Positions 34,250-53,339 of a DNA stretch of 64,000 nt are shown here, piece after piece. Source of the DNA: Branchiostoma lanceolatum (Eukaryota > Chordata > Leptocardii > Amphioxiformes > Branchiostomatidae); assembly GCF_035083965.1 (NCBI RefSeq), contig NC_089732.1:2214883-2278882 (forward strand), read 5' to 3'. The notes below the pieces were generated by a model, which saw nothing but the letters and a program-made list of their open reading frames with translations, was not told the origin of the DNA and did not search any database. Position 1 is the first letter of the stretch; each line of letters starts with the position of its first letter. Position numbers and translations under genes: made by a program.

Positions 34250-34850
34250 AGCTCTGACAAATGGTTCGGGGATAAACACACACAGCAGGGCTGGCACAGA
34301 TAGAGGACATAGAGCTAGCCTACAGGGAGCCAAACCGCAAGGTTGGCGCACAGAACTAAGATCTACTAGTCTCTAACAGACGGGGATAAACAAAAACAGC
34401 ACGGCTGGCACAGACAGTGGGCCAAACCGCAAGGGGCTGGCACACAGGACTAGGTAAAAGGTAAAAGTAAAGGTGGTCTCATAGCCTTTTGGGGGCCGTA
34501 GGGGCTGTTATCCAGTGTGTCTAGGGCACGGTATTGGACAAATGGATCGGGGATAAACACACACAGTAACTATAGGGCTGGCACAGACACAGTCACAGGG
34601 GAGAAACCGCAAGGTTGGCGCACAGAACTAAGATCTACTAGTCTCTAACAGACGGGGATAAACATAAACAGCACGGCTGGCACAGACAGAGCTACAGGGG
34701 GCCAAACCGCAAGGTTGGCACACAGACTTAAATATGTAAAAGGTAAAAGTAGTCCCATAGCCTTTTGGCGGGGGGGGGGGGGGGTCGTAGGGCACTGGGT
34801 TGTTATATCCAGTGTCTAGGGCAAGGTATTGGAGCCCAATCCACTCTTTT
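34250..34850. repeat. Two ~290-bp tandem units built from smaller sub-repeats
   Basis: GGGGATAAACACACACAG, CAAACCGCAAGGTTGGCGCA, ACTAAGATCTACTAGTCTCT and TAGCCTTTTGG recur in the same order. Each large unit contains two ~110-bp sub-units. The region runs directly into the SINE at 34860. Confidence 0.8.
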
Positions 34851-34859
34851 TCCACCGTC

Positions 34860-35010
34860 TTTCACCTCCCCAACTGAAGTCAGGTACCCATTTTTACACC
34901 TGCGTGGAGTGAGGAAAGTCGTGCCGTTAAGTGCCTTTCCCAAGGGCCCAATACCAGTGGCATGTCAGGGGATTTGAACCCAGGACCTCTGGATTCTGGG
35001 CCTTCACAAC
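34860..35010 (-). mobile_element. tRNA-derived SINE, minus strand
   Basis: The minus strand reads GGTCCTGGGTTCAAATCCCC (B-box like), then GGGAAAGGCACTTAACGGCA and GTGTAAAAATGGGTACCTGA. The text continues toward 34740 into a tail containing GGCTATGGGACTACTTTTAC, unlike the CAGCAATAGC tail of other copies. Confidence 0.75.
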
Positions 35011-35182
35011 AGAGAAATTAGATCACCGAAAATCTCCAGTTGGGCACTGATGTAGGCACGACCGGGCCCCGGGCTGAATTTAACTAGGACTCAAAATCAA
35101 CCTGGGACCAGGTAACAAATAGACGCCGTGAGTTAATCGTGCAAACACCGAGAGGTATCCCTCGGTACCCCGCAGTCCAACG

Positions 35183-35284
35183 GGACAAATGTGTACTCTC
35201 CAAGCAGAGGAGTGGGTCCGGCTGTTTTTTCGATCTCAAAAAACAGCCGGACCCACTCCTCTGCTTGGAGAGTACACATTTGTG
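35183..35284. repeat. 102-bp near-perfect palindrome, family A ends
   Basis: ACAAATGTGTACTCTCCAAG, then CAGAGGAGTGGGTCCGGCTG and TTTTT, are followed by a ~7-base loop (CGATCTC) and their reverse complement. Identity extends beyond the usual element ends (ACAAATGTG on both sides). No mismatches are evident in about 46-bp arms. Confidence 0.95.
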
Positions 35285-36910
35285 GCTTTAGGGCCCGGCT
35301 GGGTCTACACCCCCTGCGGACACCGGTGCAAATGTGCCCGAAGCATTACTGTGACAGTCCAAGATTTACCGCGTAGCGAACTTAAGCTCCCATTTACAGG
35401 CACCTTCTATGGCCGTATGTGTTTGATTTGTGTCTTCATAACAAGCTAAGAAATCGCCGCGCATGGCAGGAATTTCGTTAGTACTTAGGTGAGAAAGGAC
35501 AATTTGTTTTGCCAACTATCCTGTTACATGCACAGCTTTTCAGTGAGGCTGATGGCCATACTGGGTTGGGGGTCCTATGAAGACATTACAGTGCCAACGT
35601 ACGCCATTTCATTACCTTTACTTTAATACTGTACGTGGCAACACGTAATTAGCCTTCGGGCATGGTTTTGCTAACATTTTCCGCTATGAAAATAGATGAG
35701 ATATGATGTCTCTATTGTAGGACATCAGGCACTGTGGACAGAACTTTTTGACGACTAAGATTGAAGAGGCCAAAGTTGTATTCAGGGGAAAATCATAAAC
35801 CTCCTTGATTTCACGTCACATTGGGGTCTACCTCCTATCGACGTCATCTATAAGATAGATTCCCCCAAACGGTTGGTGTGACGGATAAGGAGAACTAAAT
35901 TGGGGCCTGCTCATTAACTATACGACTCCCGTCTGCCTGGTACCGTGAAACACATGGTCATTCCAGCTTTACGACAAGTAAAACACCCAGACACATGGTT
36001 CGGAATACTTGTGCATACATTCCTGGTTGCGATCTAGGTTACCATCGCTACTTGTCATCCCGGCTTATAATCATTTATCCATAATCTTGTCATGTTCCAC
36101 TTTTCATTCACCCATAGACTTCTTTTGAATTTTCACACTCTAATTGTAATTTTAAAGTGACTTTTTAAAAATGCCCTCCAATTTTAAAATTTGAAACCAG
36201 TATACACTTTCTACTAGCAACTTGCCGCAAACCTGAACAACTGAAGATCCCCCCCCCCCCCTGTACTTGCTCAAAATGACTTAGAATGAAGACTGGAACA
36301 CGTTTCGAACTTCATGTCCAAATTTGGCTGCCGATAATCACGTGACCAGCATCCTGCCCCCATCCATCAACCGGACAGGTGTGCGTATTCACCCTGGGAA
36401 CGAGACTCGACATTCCTGCTGCCAGCTCGTTCAAACAGCCCGGAAATGCCTTTTTTGTGTCGGCTGTTGACAAAACAACAGTTTGTATCCCGAGCGCAAC
36501 ATGGGAGCAAGGCTGACCTGCTATTCCTAGTCTCCAAGCAGATGTAGCGAGCGGGTTTGGTGGTGTTTCGTGCGTACCTTTTTACAGCTATTAAAGGCAA
36601 CCAAAACAATATCAGAGCCCAAAAAGTGGAAATAGAATAATGCTGAAATCTTTATGGTAGTGACATTTACTAACACTGTTAAGTACATTTGCGCAGTAAC
36701 TCCATACTTTTGGCATCTTAAAACCGCGCAAAAACGTGCCGTATGATGATCCCCCTAGTTTCGCGAGCCTATGTGCCCGGTGACCATTTTCAGTGAGTTC
36801 TCACATCATGACAACGACAGCGTTTTTTTTTTATCATGGACGTCGCTATAATTTGTGATGGTGTTGTTTTGAACTAATCACGTATAGAAATGACTAAATA
36901 AATAGACTTC
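35285..36910. other. Gene-free stretch
   Basis: No supportable gene or RNA. It contains a C-run (36250) and one isolated family A-like end (AGTCTCCAAGCAGATG, about 36529-36544). Confidence 0.4.
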
Positions 36911-36919
36911 CAAAATTTT

Positions 36920-37072
36920 CTGTGTCTGTGCGTATGTATGTGTGTGTGTATGTGTGTGTTTGCGTGTGTGTGTCACTGTGTATGTGTGTGTGCGCATGTA
37001 TGTGTGTGTTTGCCTGTGTGTGTCACTGTGTATGTGTGTGTGCGTATGTATGTGTGTGAGTGAGTGAGTGAG
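36920..37072. repeat. (TG)n-rich microsatellite with ~52-bp super-repeat
   Basis: TGTGTGTTTGC...TGTGTCACTGTGTATG recurs in a regular longer period within the TG tract, ending in GTGAGTGAGTGAG. Confidence 0.9.
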
Positions 37073-37247
37073 TGTGCACACGTACAACGATAGAGAAACG
37101 GCACGAAAAACAAGCCAAATCAAAACATCTGTTTTCAACCCTGAAACAGTACACGCTGCGACCTGGCACTTGAACTCAGAAGCGCCTGGGAGTATATTTC
37201 ATACCCAATGTCATCACACCCCGCTGAGGTGTCAAACAGTTAAACTT

Positions 37248-37552
37248 TTACAGACGAGACCACTCCTGTTTTTCTCATGCCGACTCTTCATCCGTCAAAA
37301 CAAAGGTAAAACATTCAGAGATGAAGCCGAACTAAGAACCAAGCTTTGACAGGAAGTTGGCAATGATAGTTTCATAACGTGAGTTTAACAAAAAATCAAG
37401 ATCAGCAACTTTTCCAGGCAAGAACACTCCTGTTTTTCTCATACCAACTCTTCATCCGTCAAAACAAAAGTAAAACATTCAGAGACGAACTGAACCGTGA
37501 AGCGAACCTTTACAGGAAATCGACATCGACATACTTTCATAACGCGAGGGTT
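37248..37552. repeat. ~165-bp tandem duplication
   Basis: CACTCCTGTTTTTCTCAT, ACTCTTCATCCGTCAAAACA, GTAAAACATTCAGAGA and TTTCATAACG appear twice in order (from about 37260 and 37425). Both copies have a similar short open frame (LFIRQNKxKTFRDE), which may be a fragment of an old mobile-element ORF. Confidence 0.75.
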
Positions 37553-37616
37553 ATAACTCATGCCTCCCCTTAAAAGTAGCAGACAATTCACATACATGTC
37601 CTCCCCTTATTAGAAG

Positions 37617-37718
37617 TACTGTAAAAGAGGAAACGTTCACTAGTGTTTCCTTGCCGTGATTTTTCCGGAAACCCATCAACGCGAAGCTAAGACCGCGAAC
37701 ATTTCCACTTTTACAGTA
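37617..37718. repeat. Family C MITE, short member
   Basis: TACTGTAAAAGAGGAAACGT is mirrored by GAACATTTCCACTTTTACAG TA. Only about 100 bp long. Confidence 0.8.
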
Positions 37719-38274
37719 AAACAGTGCATGGAATCACTTTTTACAGTACCCAAAATTTCATCCACGACTTTTCCTTTGAAAGACTTGAAAAGCTACATGA
37801 GTTTAATTGGAAACGCCTCCTCACGTAGTGTTCAGGGTAAATAACCAGGCTTTAGAAGCTGAGGTCACAGCTTGTTGAGGTTTAGCTTTCAACATTGGCA
37901 GACTTCCTGAATTAGATACATGCATGGAGCGGACTGATCCTCAAGCCAGCCGTCAGATTCAGTTATGCCTCCCTCCCGCTGAGAGCGATCGCAGAGCGAC
38001 CGTATTAAAGTTAAAGTGACCCGAGCGTCCGTATACAACCAACATTGAAACCGTTCATCACACGTATGTTAGGGGCAGTCATCATCATCAACACTTTTAT
38101 CATGCAATATGTACAAGTATGATTCAAAGGACGACTAAACACACAAAGTTTTGTCTTTTTCTATCAAATTCGTTGAACAATCCGTCAGATCTTTGCTCAC
38201 TTAGCGGTCAAGCGACACAAACTCGCATTGGTCGCTTAAATGTCAAGATGTATGATGGAGAATACTGGAAGCTT

Positions 38275-38450
38275 AAATCTACATTAACCTCAAACCGCTG
38301 CACATAAAAGAACCCAACACACTAATCGAGAAGAGTAGGGGTGACCCGTGTGCTTGGCCAAAAACGCGAGCCGTAGTGAAGCCGCATTGCACTACTACTA
38401 GCTACTTGAAAAAGCATCATGCTTTACCTCAATTGAGGATGCCTAGAAAC
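38275..38450 (-). repeat. Dispersed repeat E (copy 1)
   Basis: This is the reverse-complement copy of 52735-52900: AAGCATCATGCTTTACCTCA, CGAGCCGTAGTGAAGCCGCA and AAAAGAACCCAACACACT are shared. The remaining parts are unremarkable. Confidence 0.75.
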
Positions 38451-38791
38451 GAAACCATCTGTGTGTTTCAACTCATTCAAGAGTAAGAAATATGATGATG
38501 ATTGAATGTCCTGCCCTGGGCATAAGAATGACATTGATGACACACATCCTTCTTAGGCCGCATAGTTCACCTTTAGAACATTCATTCCTGTAACCCATAA
38601 TGATGACAGCCTGTTTTATGTCCATCTTGAGAGAAGTAACCTTTCTCTGACCCCAGTCCGTCTGGAGGCCACACATTTGAGAGTTTGTTTCTCTGCTACT
38701 GAAACTGTTTCATCTGAGAGGCTCTCGGTTCTCAGGGTCGCACATCTGCAGCCCAGGGATATTTGTTTGTTTCGCAAAACTGGAAACACAC

Positions 38792-38905
38792 TAGCCTCTA
38801 CCAGGCTCCGCGGATGGCTGGAAAAATAGTAGAAATTAGCCAAATAGAGTGAATAGTATGCTAGGGGAGTCGGCTACGGAGAGAGGGTCCAATATGCCAT
38901 CCGAG
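38792..38905. repeat. Family B element, left half only
   Basis: TAGCCTCTACCAGGCTCCGC, TAGTAGAAATTAGCCAAATA and GTCGGCTACGGAGAGAGGGT match left halves of the full elements. It is the counterpart of the right half at 31584-31686. Confidence 0.85.
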
Positions 38906-39674
38906 AGCCTGTGCAGATGTCTGATTTAAAGTAACTATAAGACTTAATGGATTGCACTATCAGACCGTGAGGGGCTTCAGTGCCAGTTTCATTGCAGAGT
39001 TCTGGTGGTAGCATTAAGTCCAGTCCTAAGGTGTTGTTGATTGAAACCTCTGCAGTGTTAAGTGTCATGTTCTACAAATGTTGAATTAACTATGCAGCCG
39101 AGATTTGCTAGCAAATGCAAAATAGTTCTTCCAGTCTTTAAACAAGTGTTGTCCAATGACTTGCTGTATGTACTATTGTACCTGCAGTGCCTCCTAGCAG
39201 AGTAAGGAGGAATTGCAGGAAGCTGATTACATCTGAATGCAAAGAAATAACTCTTCAACAAACCGCTTGTTACAGGTTTGACAAATGTCAACCTATTTTG
39301 TCTTTTCTCTATTTAATGACAGTTTTTTCCATAGATTATAAAATGAGAGAATTTTGGTATGTATATTTAATAATAGAGAGAAGAGAGAGTGTGTGAGTGA
39401 GTGAGGGAGTGTGTAAGAGAATTTTTAATGCATGATCGAGCATTTTACCAAAATGCAGTAGAATTTCTGTCAACCTGCAGTATTGCAGGTATACAAATAA
39501 CATGTATTGCACCCTTAGCATGAAAGTTCATCTCTGTTGGTAGAATTCATTATTACCAAGTCCCAATTTCTCTTATAGTGTTGGACGAAAAGTTTAGTCT
39601 TGTAATAATATATTGCACCCTGTTTAAGCTATACTCGAAGAACAAAACAAAGTACCATAACAAAGAAACAAACA

Positions 39675-45549
<5,875 letters not shown>

Positions 45550-46011
45550 GGTGGCAGTGAATGGTCAACACCGGTGGGGAGGGGGGCAGGCACCAAACGT
45601 TTCTTTTCTAGCTCTGTCAGAAAGAAAACTATCCAGTCAGAAATGTCATCGGCATGAAATTGATGTTGACAACCTTGAAAAGTAAAACTTATGCCCTTAA
45701 GACCTCACAAGTAAAAGATATCGTCAAGAATTGACTGAAAGAAAAATTCACGTCCATATTATCGTCTGCGCGGCGCCATTTTGGAAAAGTCATATCTCAA
45801 GTGACTAATACCTGCGAGTTGATTGGTCAATTTCCAAGAAAGTTGGTCCTGATTGGTTATATCACACTGTGACCTTTACCCCCTACTCGGGCAAAATTTC
45901 GTCAGCAAGACCAGATCGAGTTTGCAGGCAGAAGACCAAATCCAGCCAAGTTTTGAAGTTTTACCTTCGTTAGGTAGTTCGCTAAGAGCCAGAAATAATC
46001 TAACTTGAAAG
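45550..46011. promoter_or_regulatory. Divergent PARS2 / EIF2B2 promoter region
   Basis: Only about 460 bp separate the PARS2 ATG (45549) from the probable EIF2B2 non-coding exon 1, which would end at 46011 (TTGAAAG before GTAAGT). A YY1-like GCGCCATTTTGG is at about 45774-45785. No TATA box is obvious at a fixed spacing from either gene. Transcription start sites are inferred. Confidence 0.6.
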
Positions 46012-46918
46012 GTAAGTTTCTTTAAGGCTATTATAAAGTGTTGGATTGCGTTTACAATCCCCAAATCGGACGTAAAACGCGAGGTTAACATGATTTTGTC
46101 TAAAATAATTTGTGGGGAGGGGCGCAGTTTTGGGATGCCTTTTTCTACAACTTCGCTCTTTTGCAGCTGGAAAATTGTTAGAACCTCTTAAAGGTAGACA
46201 TGTGATGATATGTTACATAACTGGTGTCTACGTTAGTGCACTGCTCATAATACGTATGCTGTCAAATTATCAAAAGGCAATTCTACTTCAGATAAGGATT
46301 CAAATCTTTGCGCCTTTCCCATGCCGCAGGGTTGGGCGTTATTTATTGACGGCCCTTTGTTGACTTAGCATGCAGACTGAGGTTAAACATAGCCGTAAGG
46401 AACGTCACGTCCGGATCCGGGGTGTTTTTATATCTTTTATGATCCTTGACTTTGGACCTGATTATATAGGGACATGGTTTCACACAGGTCTGGCATCGAC
46501 AGGAGGAAAATGGTAAATCATAATTTTTGGGACATTTTTTTCTGTCCTATTTCTGTTGCAGACAGTAGACCCACTGTAGAGGAACCATATGGAGCTCTAT
46601 GGTTTTTCATTTCTCTGTAATAAGTATATTGATTGATTTATAGATGATGATGAGGATTTATTGATGTTTAATTAAAGCATGGCATTGTTTTCTTTTCAAA
46701 CAAATATCATAACAAAACCTGGCCCCTTAATAGACTAGCCCAAGAGACAAATTGACATTGTTTGAGTCATTGCATCATGCATTATTTTGTATGTTTGTTT
46801 TGTTTGATAGTAAGCGTAGGCTAGCCATCAACTGACAAAAACTGGAGGTAGAAAATTAAAGGAGCAACCATTCCTACCTGGCTGAAGCCTTGACTCTGAT
46901 TTCTACTCTACTGTAAAA

Positions 46919-47047
46919 TACTGTAAATGCGTTTAAGTTTGCATGGTTTTAATTTGCAGTAGGGAGAAAATAGAGTGTTCGCCGTGGTTTTAAGTTTGCT
47001 GCGAAGAGCTTACTGCAAAAACCGCAAACATTTCTGCATGTACAGTA
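46919..47047. repeat. Family C MITE in EIF2B2 5' intron
   Basis: TACTGTAAATGCGTTTAAGT at the left and GCAAACATTTCTGCATGTACAGTA-type text at the right form an inverted repeat. It ends about 95 bp before the acceptor that precedes the start codon. Confidence 0.75.
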
Positions 47048-47147
47048 CTGTACTGTACTGGACTGCACTCCATCCTATTCTACTCTCAGTCTACTCTACA
47101 AAACATAAAAACATAAAATGTAAACATACGCTATTTTTCAGGCCACC

Positions 47148-50100
47148 ATGCCGGGTGACGGGAAGGAATCGGAGCTGACCGAGAGGATAGAAACCTTCAT
47201 GGGGCAACTCAGACAGAGGTCAGTCACCTTAAGGTCATGTTTAACCTTCTCCTTGCTGCCTGACTCTGTACCCAATAGGAAATTGGGGGTCAAACGGCTA
47301 CTTAAGTGTGCTAAAGGTTAATCCTACTGTTAGCAAGCGTAAGGCCTCCCAAAGGCTTTAGGAGCAATGGAAAAATCCTAAAGGAAGCCAGGGATCATAA
47401 CAGAAAGGAAGATGCAGATGTGCAGTAGATTGTATTTTCCGATTTGATGATACAATATAGTGCTGAAAAGTCATCCAATGTTAACAATGTTTTTTTATTT
47501 TCGTAGTTTTCTCCACCACCAATTCATGACACCTTGAATGTGCATTTCCAACATACAGCTACTATTTCAAAGGCAGGGTTAAAACATCGCAAAAACCCTT
47601 TTTTCTACTTCTTTTGCAAAAATGAATGAATGTACAGTATTTGTACTTGCTTCCCTCCAGACAAACCCCAGGTTCCTACAATGTTGCCTACACCACACTG
47701 GACATCCTGCGCAGGGTCGTGTCACAGACTAGATGGCAGACCGCAAAGTAAGGAATGATTGAAAGCTTAAAAAGCCTTTTAAAAGTCTATATATCATATT
47801 CAACATAGAATCGGAAACAAAATCATTTTCATCTAATATACATATGTATCTCAAATCCATATAGCCGGTATAACTGCCCTTCAGTGTATACGTAGCAGAC
47901 CAGCTTTCCAGGCATGCGGCAACAGCTCCATATGTTACAATTTGAATGAGTTGACACCTTTGCACATCTAACTCTAGGTGTTGTTTTAAAGGTAAATGGC
48001 TATAGTAGGGCACACCATGCCAGGCTATAGTAGGGCATTGAGCATTATGAGTTGGTACATTCACAAGTATTAACTAAATGGATGGTAACGTTACATGTAC
48101 ATATTTTTTTCTGTTGTTCTGTATAGAGACCTGATGGTTATAGTGAAGAGAGAAGGAAAGAGACTCGTCAGTGCCCAACCCTCCGAGACTGTGGTGGGGA
48201 ACATGATCAGGAGAGGTACGTTACCATGGCAACAACATGTTCTATAACTTTATTGACACAGATGTAGTTTTGTGTTCTAGGCATGTAAAGGTTTGTAGTG
48301 ATTTAGTTTCATTGAGCTGTACTCCTGTAATCTTACCTTTCAGTGTTTTATTTGCTTTAACATGAAGACATTCTTTAGTCATCTTGATACTCAAAATGGT
48401 TCTCTGATATGGCAAATCACAGGCATCTTTCCATACCAGTTTAGCCTAATCATTCATATCTTTCCTCCCTCTAGTGTTGAAGATCATCAGAGAGGAATAT
48501 GCCAGGTTGGTTGTCACTTTTTTAATTCTCTTAAAAGACAAGTATGAAATAGAAACTCATGTTTGAACAGAAAATTAGATTTTCAGAGGTCCATCTTTGC
48601 ATTGTGAAACACATACATTTGTAGAAAAAGAGTTTTCTCACCCCTTGTCAACATCTAGATTACGAGGCCAGAATGAGGAGGGTGACCAGGAGTCTCTACA
48701 TGTAAGAAGGTTTCCTGTCTTTACGGTGCTTTTCATCAGAATTTTTAGATAAATGTCTGATTTGCATTGTACTTGTAGAAGCACATTGTGAGTTGAAACT
48801 AAGTTATACATTTGCATGACAAGATGTACATTTAGTTTGCCTAATAAAACATAATGCTTCATCTTGAACATTGTGCTCTGAGTTTGATACTGCCTTTTGT
48901 TTATCAATGTACATTTCTGAACACAAGCTGGATATGTACATGTAAACATTCCTATGTTTTTTCCCTGTCAGAAACTGCTTGTGGCAGGAGTAGAAGATGA
49001 TGACTACAGTCTCAGTCTCCATGGGCTAAAGGTAAAGTGGGAAAAGTGCTGTTGTGTCAGTTTCTAAACTGTATAGAAAGACATTCTGTCAATACAATAT
49101 AGACTTTCAATATAGATTGTCAGTAGTTATCATGAGCACAAGACATGACAATATCAGTTCTCTGTCTATCAGCGATTTCTAGTAATTGAAAATCAATAAA
49201 TTTGATTCTCTCTTGATCAATTGACATACCTCCAATACAAGGAAGAGCTTTCACAAAGACACATGGCTGTGGAACACCATGGCAAAGTTACATATATTGG
49301 TAATGATTAGGATAAGAGAGTCGGTGTCGAGGTACTCAAATTTTGTAGGTTTACTTGTTTGTATCATTTGTATGTTCCTCTTCAGGAAGAAATAACAGCT
49401 CTGATATAGGAGATAGTGTAATAAAACTTGAGCTGTGTGATGATTGTAACATCTTATCTGTATCCTTCCCCAGCCTGCAGTTATAGAAGCCATCAATGAG
49501 ATGATGACTGAGCTGGAAAGCAGGTAACTTCGCCTTTTTTGGTCTAAAAGAATATTTAACTTAAAACTATTTAAGTTAAGTGGAAGTATACAGATACAGT
49601 TAATGGGGCATCTTAAGATGAAGCTCATTTTTGCTGTTAGATTCTAAAGTAAGTTATTCACAAGAAATGAAGGACAAAGGCACAGGTTGATTTCTGACAT
49701 GTAAACTCAGTAGATTCATTGTTTCATGTTTATGTAATTTTATGTCTCTTGGATGACAGTTTAAGACATTCACATCTATGTTTTAACAAGATCCATTTTA
49801 GCTATGTGAAATGTTGAAGTTATGTATATTGAAACCCTACAGTGCAGACAACATCGCTATGCAGGCACTGGAACACATCCACTCTAATGAGATTATCATG
49901 ACGGTGGGACGATCTCGAACTGTCGAGTCATTCCTCAAGGTATGCTATGCTTTTGTTATTCCTTTACTTGTAAGTCACTAAGGGTTTAGGCACAAAAGTT
50001 CCCGGAGCACTCTACGGTATATATTGACTAGGTTGTCATTCTACGGGTATCCACCCAGCCCAGATCGTCTCACTCGGGGGATGTCTCAATCCATCCTCCT

Positions 50101-53100
50101 CTGGATGTAGGTTTCCAAAATAAAACTAGAATTAAGAAAGACGCCTTTTTTCCAGCAAAGTTATAAGATTTCTCATGCCTGAATTGTGTTTTTTTTTAGA
50201 GCGCTGCAAGGAAAAGAAAGTTCCAAGTGATTGTTGCAGAAGGAGGTCCCTTCTACCAGGTTTGTGTATTTCTGTTTTCTTCCTTTATAGTTTATGATAT
50301 TTGTCAGTGCAGCACTGCAAAAATATGAATCATCTTCTAATACATATCAATGACTATCTTAATGGATATTAGGACAGGTAAACCCAAGAGCCAATACTGT
50401 TATAAGAGTATTTCAATTTAATCCATCAATAGTTATTTTAGGTTAGGAAGATTTGAGTGCTGTTCCTCTTTCCCTTTAGTCACTATCTCCGTGTTTATGA
50501 AGGGCATGTAGTTGTCTTCATCAGGGCTCAAGCCAACTCAAATTCTTATTCCGTCAACCTGATTTTCATCGAAGGGATGGATTCCTAAAAACAATTTTCT
50601 TCTGTCGCCGGGTACAAATTTCCGTTGTTCAATTTCCAGGCTGTCTTGATGCAGTAAATTTGGACAGTATATTCAAATTTGGATACTTTTCTCACAGACT
50701 TTTGTCCGTCAAGATTGACAGAATGGTCTTAAACATGTACAGTCGTATTCAGCAAAATTCTATGGAATGACAGGCACTGGTTAGAGCTCTTGTCTTCATT
50801 AAAAACTTGAACTTTCTTGTTTTCCTCCAGGGCCAGGTCCTTGCCAAGAACCTTGCTGAGAAGGGCATCGAGACCGTGGTGATCACAGACTCCGCAGTGT
50901 TCGCTATGATGTCACGGGTCAACAAGGTCATCATCGGAACTCACACCGTCATGGCCAATGGGGGGTGAGGAAATCACAGAGCTATCAAACTGCTCTAGCT
51001 TTCTATTAGTATTGCTGTAACTATTGACTAAGCAGTGGAAAGGGAATGATATATGATCACTTTCATATTTGTTTTAATTCCATAGTTAACAGAAGGTACC
51101 AGGTATTTAAAACAAACTGTGATACTGTTAAGTGTGATGATGTCTGTAATACTGTGTCTGTTACTGTAATGAACTGTAATTGAGTCTGTAATATTAAATT
51201 GTAATATTGTAAACTAAAGGGCAATCACCCTAAGAATTTTAAAGGACACAACTATTTTCTCAGCTGTTCATTATTTCAAGTATTCTAACTACATTGTACA
51301 ACTGTTATCCATGTCTGAAGTATACTTTCTGTGCTCACAGGTTGAAGGCCATTAACGGCAGCCATGGAATCGCTCTAGCTGCAAAACACCACTCAGTACC
51401 TGTAAGTTTCTGAAGATAGTCTGTTGTACTTCTTGTTGGCTCTCATTGGCAGCTTCAAGTGGTCCACTAGCGATTGTTCTAACCATACAGTAATCATTGA
51501 ATGACACTAGCTGTTCAGAAAATGCCATTGTTGATTAGGGATTTTTGAGAAGAAGTAAGAGTTCTAGTGGTACTTCTGTGTCATCAGGGTGTTTCTGTAA
51601 CTGCATAAGTGTTGTCCTTGTCTTGATCTAAAAAAACTGTTTATTTCCAGGTGATTGTCTGTGCTTCCCTGTTCAAGTTGTCACCACAGTTTCTGGTTTC
51701 ATCAGACCAGGTAGGTCAGGTTTTAGTCGTTGTTGACCTTCATCAAGGACATTAGCAATTTTTGCAGCATTGTATAAACGTTTGTTTGATGGTGATAATT
51801 ATAAACCACCAATGATCAAGTAGGGACAGTGTCATTTGGCTCTGAGATCTTCAGTCTGTTCCTAACAAAGTTGAAATGTTTTTTGAGTGCTAGAAGATTA
51901 AAACATAAACCTTAATAAATCCATTGTTCTCTTTTCCAAACAGGCTGCTTTCAACAGATTTGTGTCTCCAGAGGAAGTGTTGAGTTTTTCTGAAGGTGAG
52001 AGAGTCAGATGTTTCATGATACAACTCTCACTCTCTCTCTCTATCCAATTTTACGTCTTTTATTCCCCATCATATGGGGGTTTGCCGTGCTTACACATGG
52101 ATGGGGGATCCCCAGAACTCCTCATCAAGTGCAAGTCTTTTTTGTAGCAAGAGTTTTTACAGCTGGATGCCCTTCCTAACGCCAACCCAAACCCTATTTC
52201 TGGGCTTAGGACATGGGAAATATGCGTTAAGTGCCTTTCCCAAGGGCACAACGTCTGGGTGCATGACCGGACATGCATGGTATCTGCATGTTGATACCAG
52301 TTTCACTGAAATTCATGCTATGTTTGTTTCTAGTTCTGCTGTAACATAAGGTACACTGTTTTTTGTTTGTTTGAACATTTGTTTATTCATGAGAAGCTCA
52401 AATCGGCCTGAAGTCATTGAGGGAAGATGTAAGGGTAAAGATAAAATATAACAGAGGTTCAAATTACATCATTTAAGTCCTTATAACCCTATCAACATAT
52501 ATCACTACATATGCGCGGTACAAAAAGAGCTAGTTGGTCTGCTGACTGTTGAATGCTTCCCATCCCACAGGAGACCTGGTGTCCAAGGTCCACATTCCCA
52601 ACCCCGTGTTTGACTACGTCCCGCCGGAACTGGTCACTCTCTTCATCTCCAACATGTAAGTCTCCAAGACTGGATATAAATTTCCCGAACATGTTGGATA
52701 TTCTACATTAGTTTTTAGATTGTGTAAAAAAGGTAGAGCAGTCATCCTCAATTGAGGTGAAGCATGGTGCTTTTTCAAGTAGCAGTGGTAGTGCAATGCG
52801 GCTTCGCCACGGCTCACGTTTTTGGCCAAGCACACCGGGTCACTCCTACTCTTTTCGATAAGTGTTAGGTTCTTTTACGTGCAGAGGTTTGACGCTTGAG
52901 GCTTATGCCTGAAGCTCCCTCATAAACGGGGCCGCCGGCTTTACGTCACCATCCAAAATGACGAATGCAATCCCTTACAATTAAAATAGAAAGCATGGTG
53001 TCCTCCTTTCTGAAATGTTATATGAGTAATGCAAACTTGTAATACTTTCAAATGATTCAGTGAAATTTACTGACTATGGCTAGCCTGTCAAAGACTTTAC

Positions 53101-53224
53101 CATATCTGTATTGCATGTAAATACTGACAGAATTATTACTTCTTATTCCAGAGGTGGCAACGCCCCATCCTATGTGTACCGACTACTGAGTGAGCTTTAC
53201 CATCCAGATGACCATGATTTGTAG
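47148..53224 (+). CDS. EIF2B2: Translation initiation factor eIF2B subunit beta (complete, 350 aa)
   Basis: It is the beta subunit of the eIF2B complex, which exchanges GDP for GTP on eIF2 in the cytosol and is the target of the integrated stress response. Fifteen coding exons join in phase: 47148-47218, 47661-47747, 48127-48215, 48475-48505, 48659-48701, 48972-49031, 49474-49523, 49843-49939, 50200-50259, 50831-50964, 51341-51401, 51651-51710, 51944-51995, 52571-52655 and 53152-53224 (1053 nt). Conserved stretches include [31 protein letters not shown] and [20 protein letters not shown], plus the C-terminus [11 protein letters not shown], which mirrors the human ending. The start codon has a perfect GCCACCATG context directly after an acceptor, so the 5' UTR is split. 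An ATTAAA at about 53334 is the likely poly(A) signal. Human length is 351. Confidence 0.98.
47247..47322 (+). repeat. Dispersed repeat F (copy 2)
   Basis: CCTTCTCCTTGCTGCCTGAC, CCCAATAGGAAATTGGGGGT and GTGTGCTAAAGGTTAA match 42757-42840. It lies in EIF2B2 intron 1 of the coding part. Confidence 0.7.
52050..52280 (-). mobile_element. SINE-like repeat in EIF2B2 intron 13
   Basis: It contains TACAGCTGGATGCCCTTCCT AACGCCAACCC, a phrase common in animal SINEs, and GTTAAGTGCCTTTCCCAAGG, which it shares with the SINE at 34860-35010. Confidence 0.6.
52735..52960 (+). repeat. Dispersed repeat E (copy 2)
   Basis: TGAGGTGAAGCATGGTGCTT, GCGGCTTCGCCACGGCTCAC and TTAGGTTCTTTTACGTGCAG pair with the reverse-oriented copy at 38275-38450. 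It is in EIF2B2 intron 14. Confidence 0.75.
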
Positions 53225-53339
53225 CATGTTAATGTTTTCCTGCCCACATCTTTAGAAAGTCTACACTAAATGTGATTTTTGGATGTTATTGGACCTTATG
53301 TATGTCAGCCTGTAATGACAGAAAAAATGCTGATTAAAA

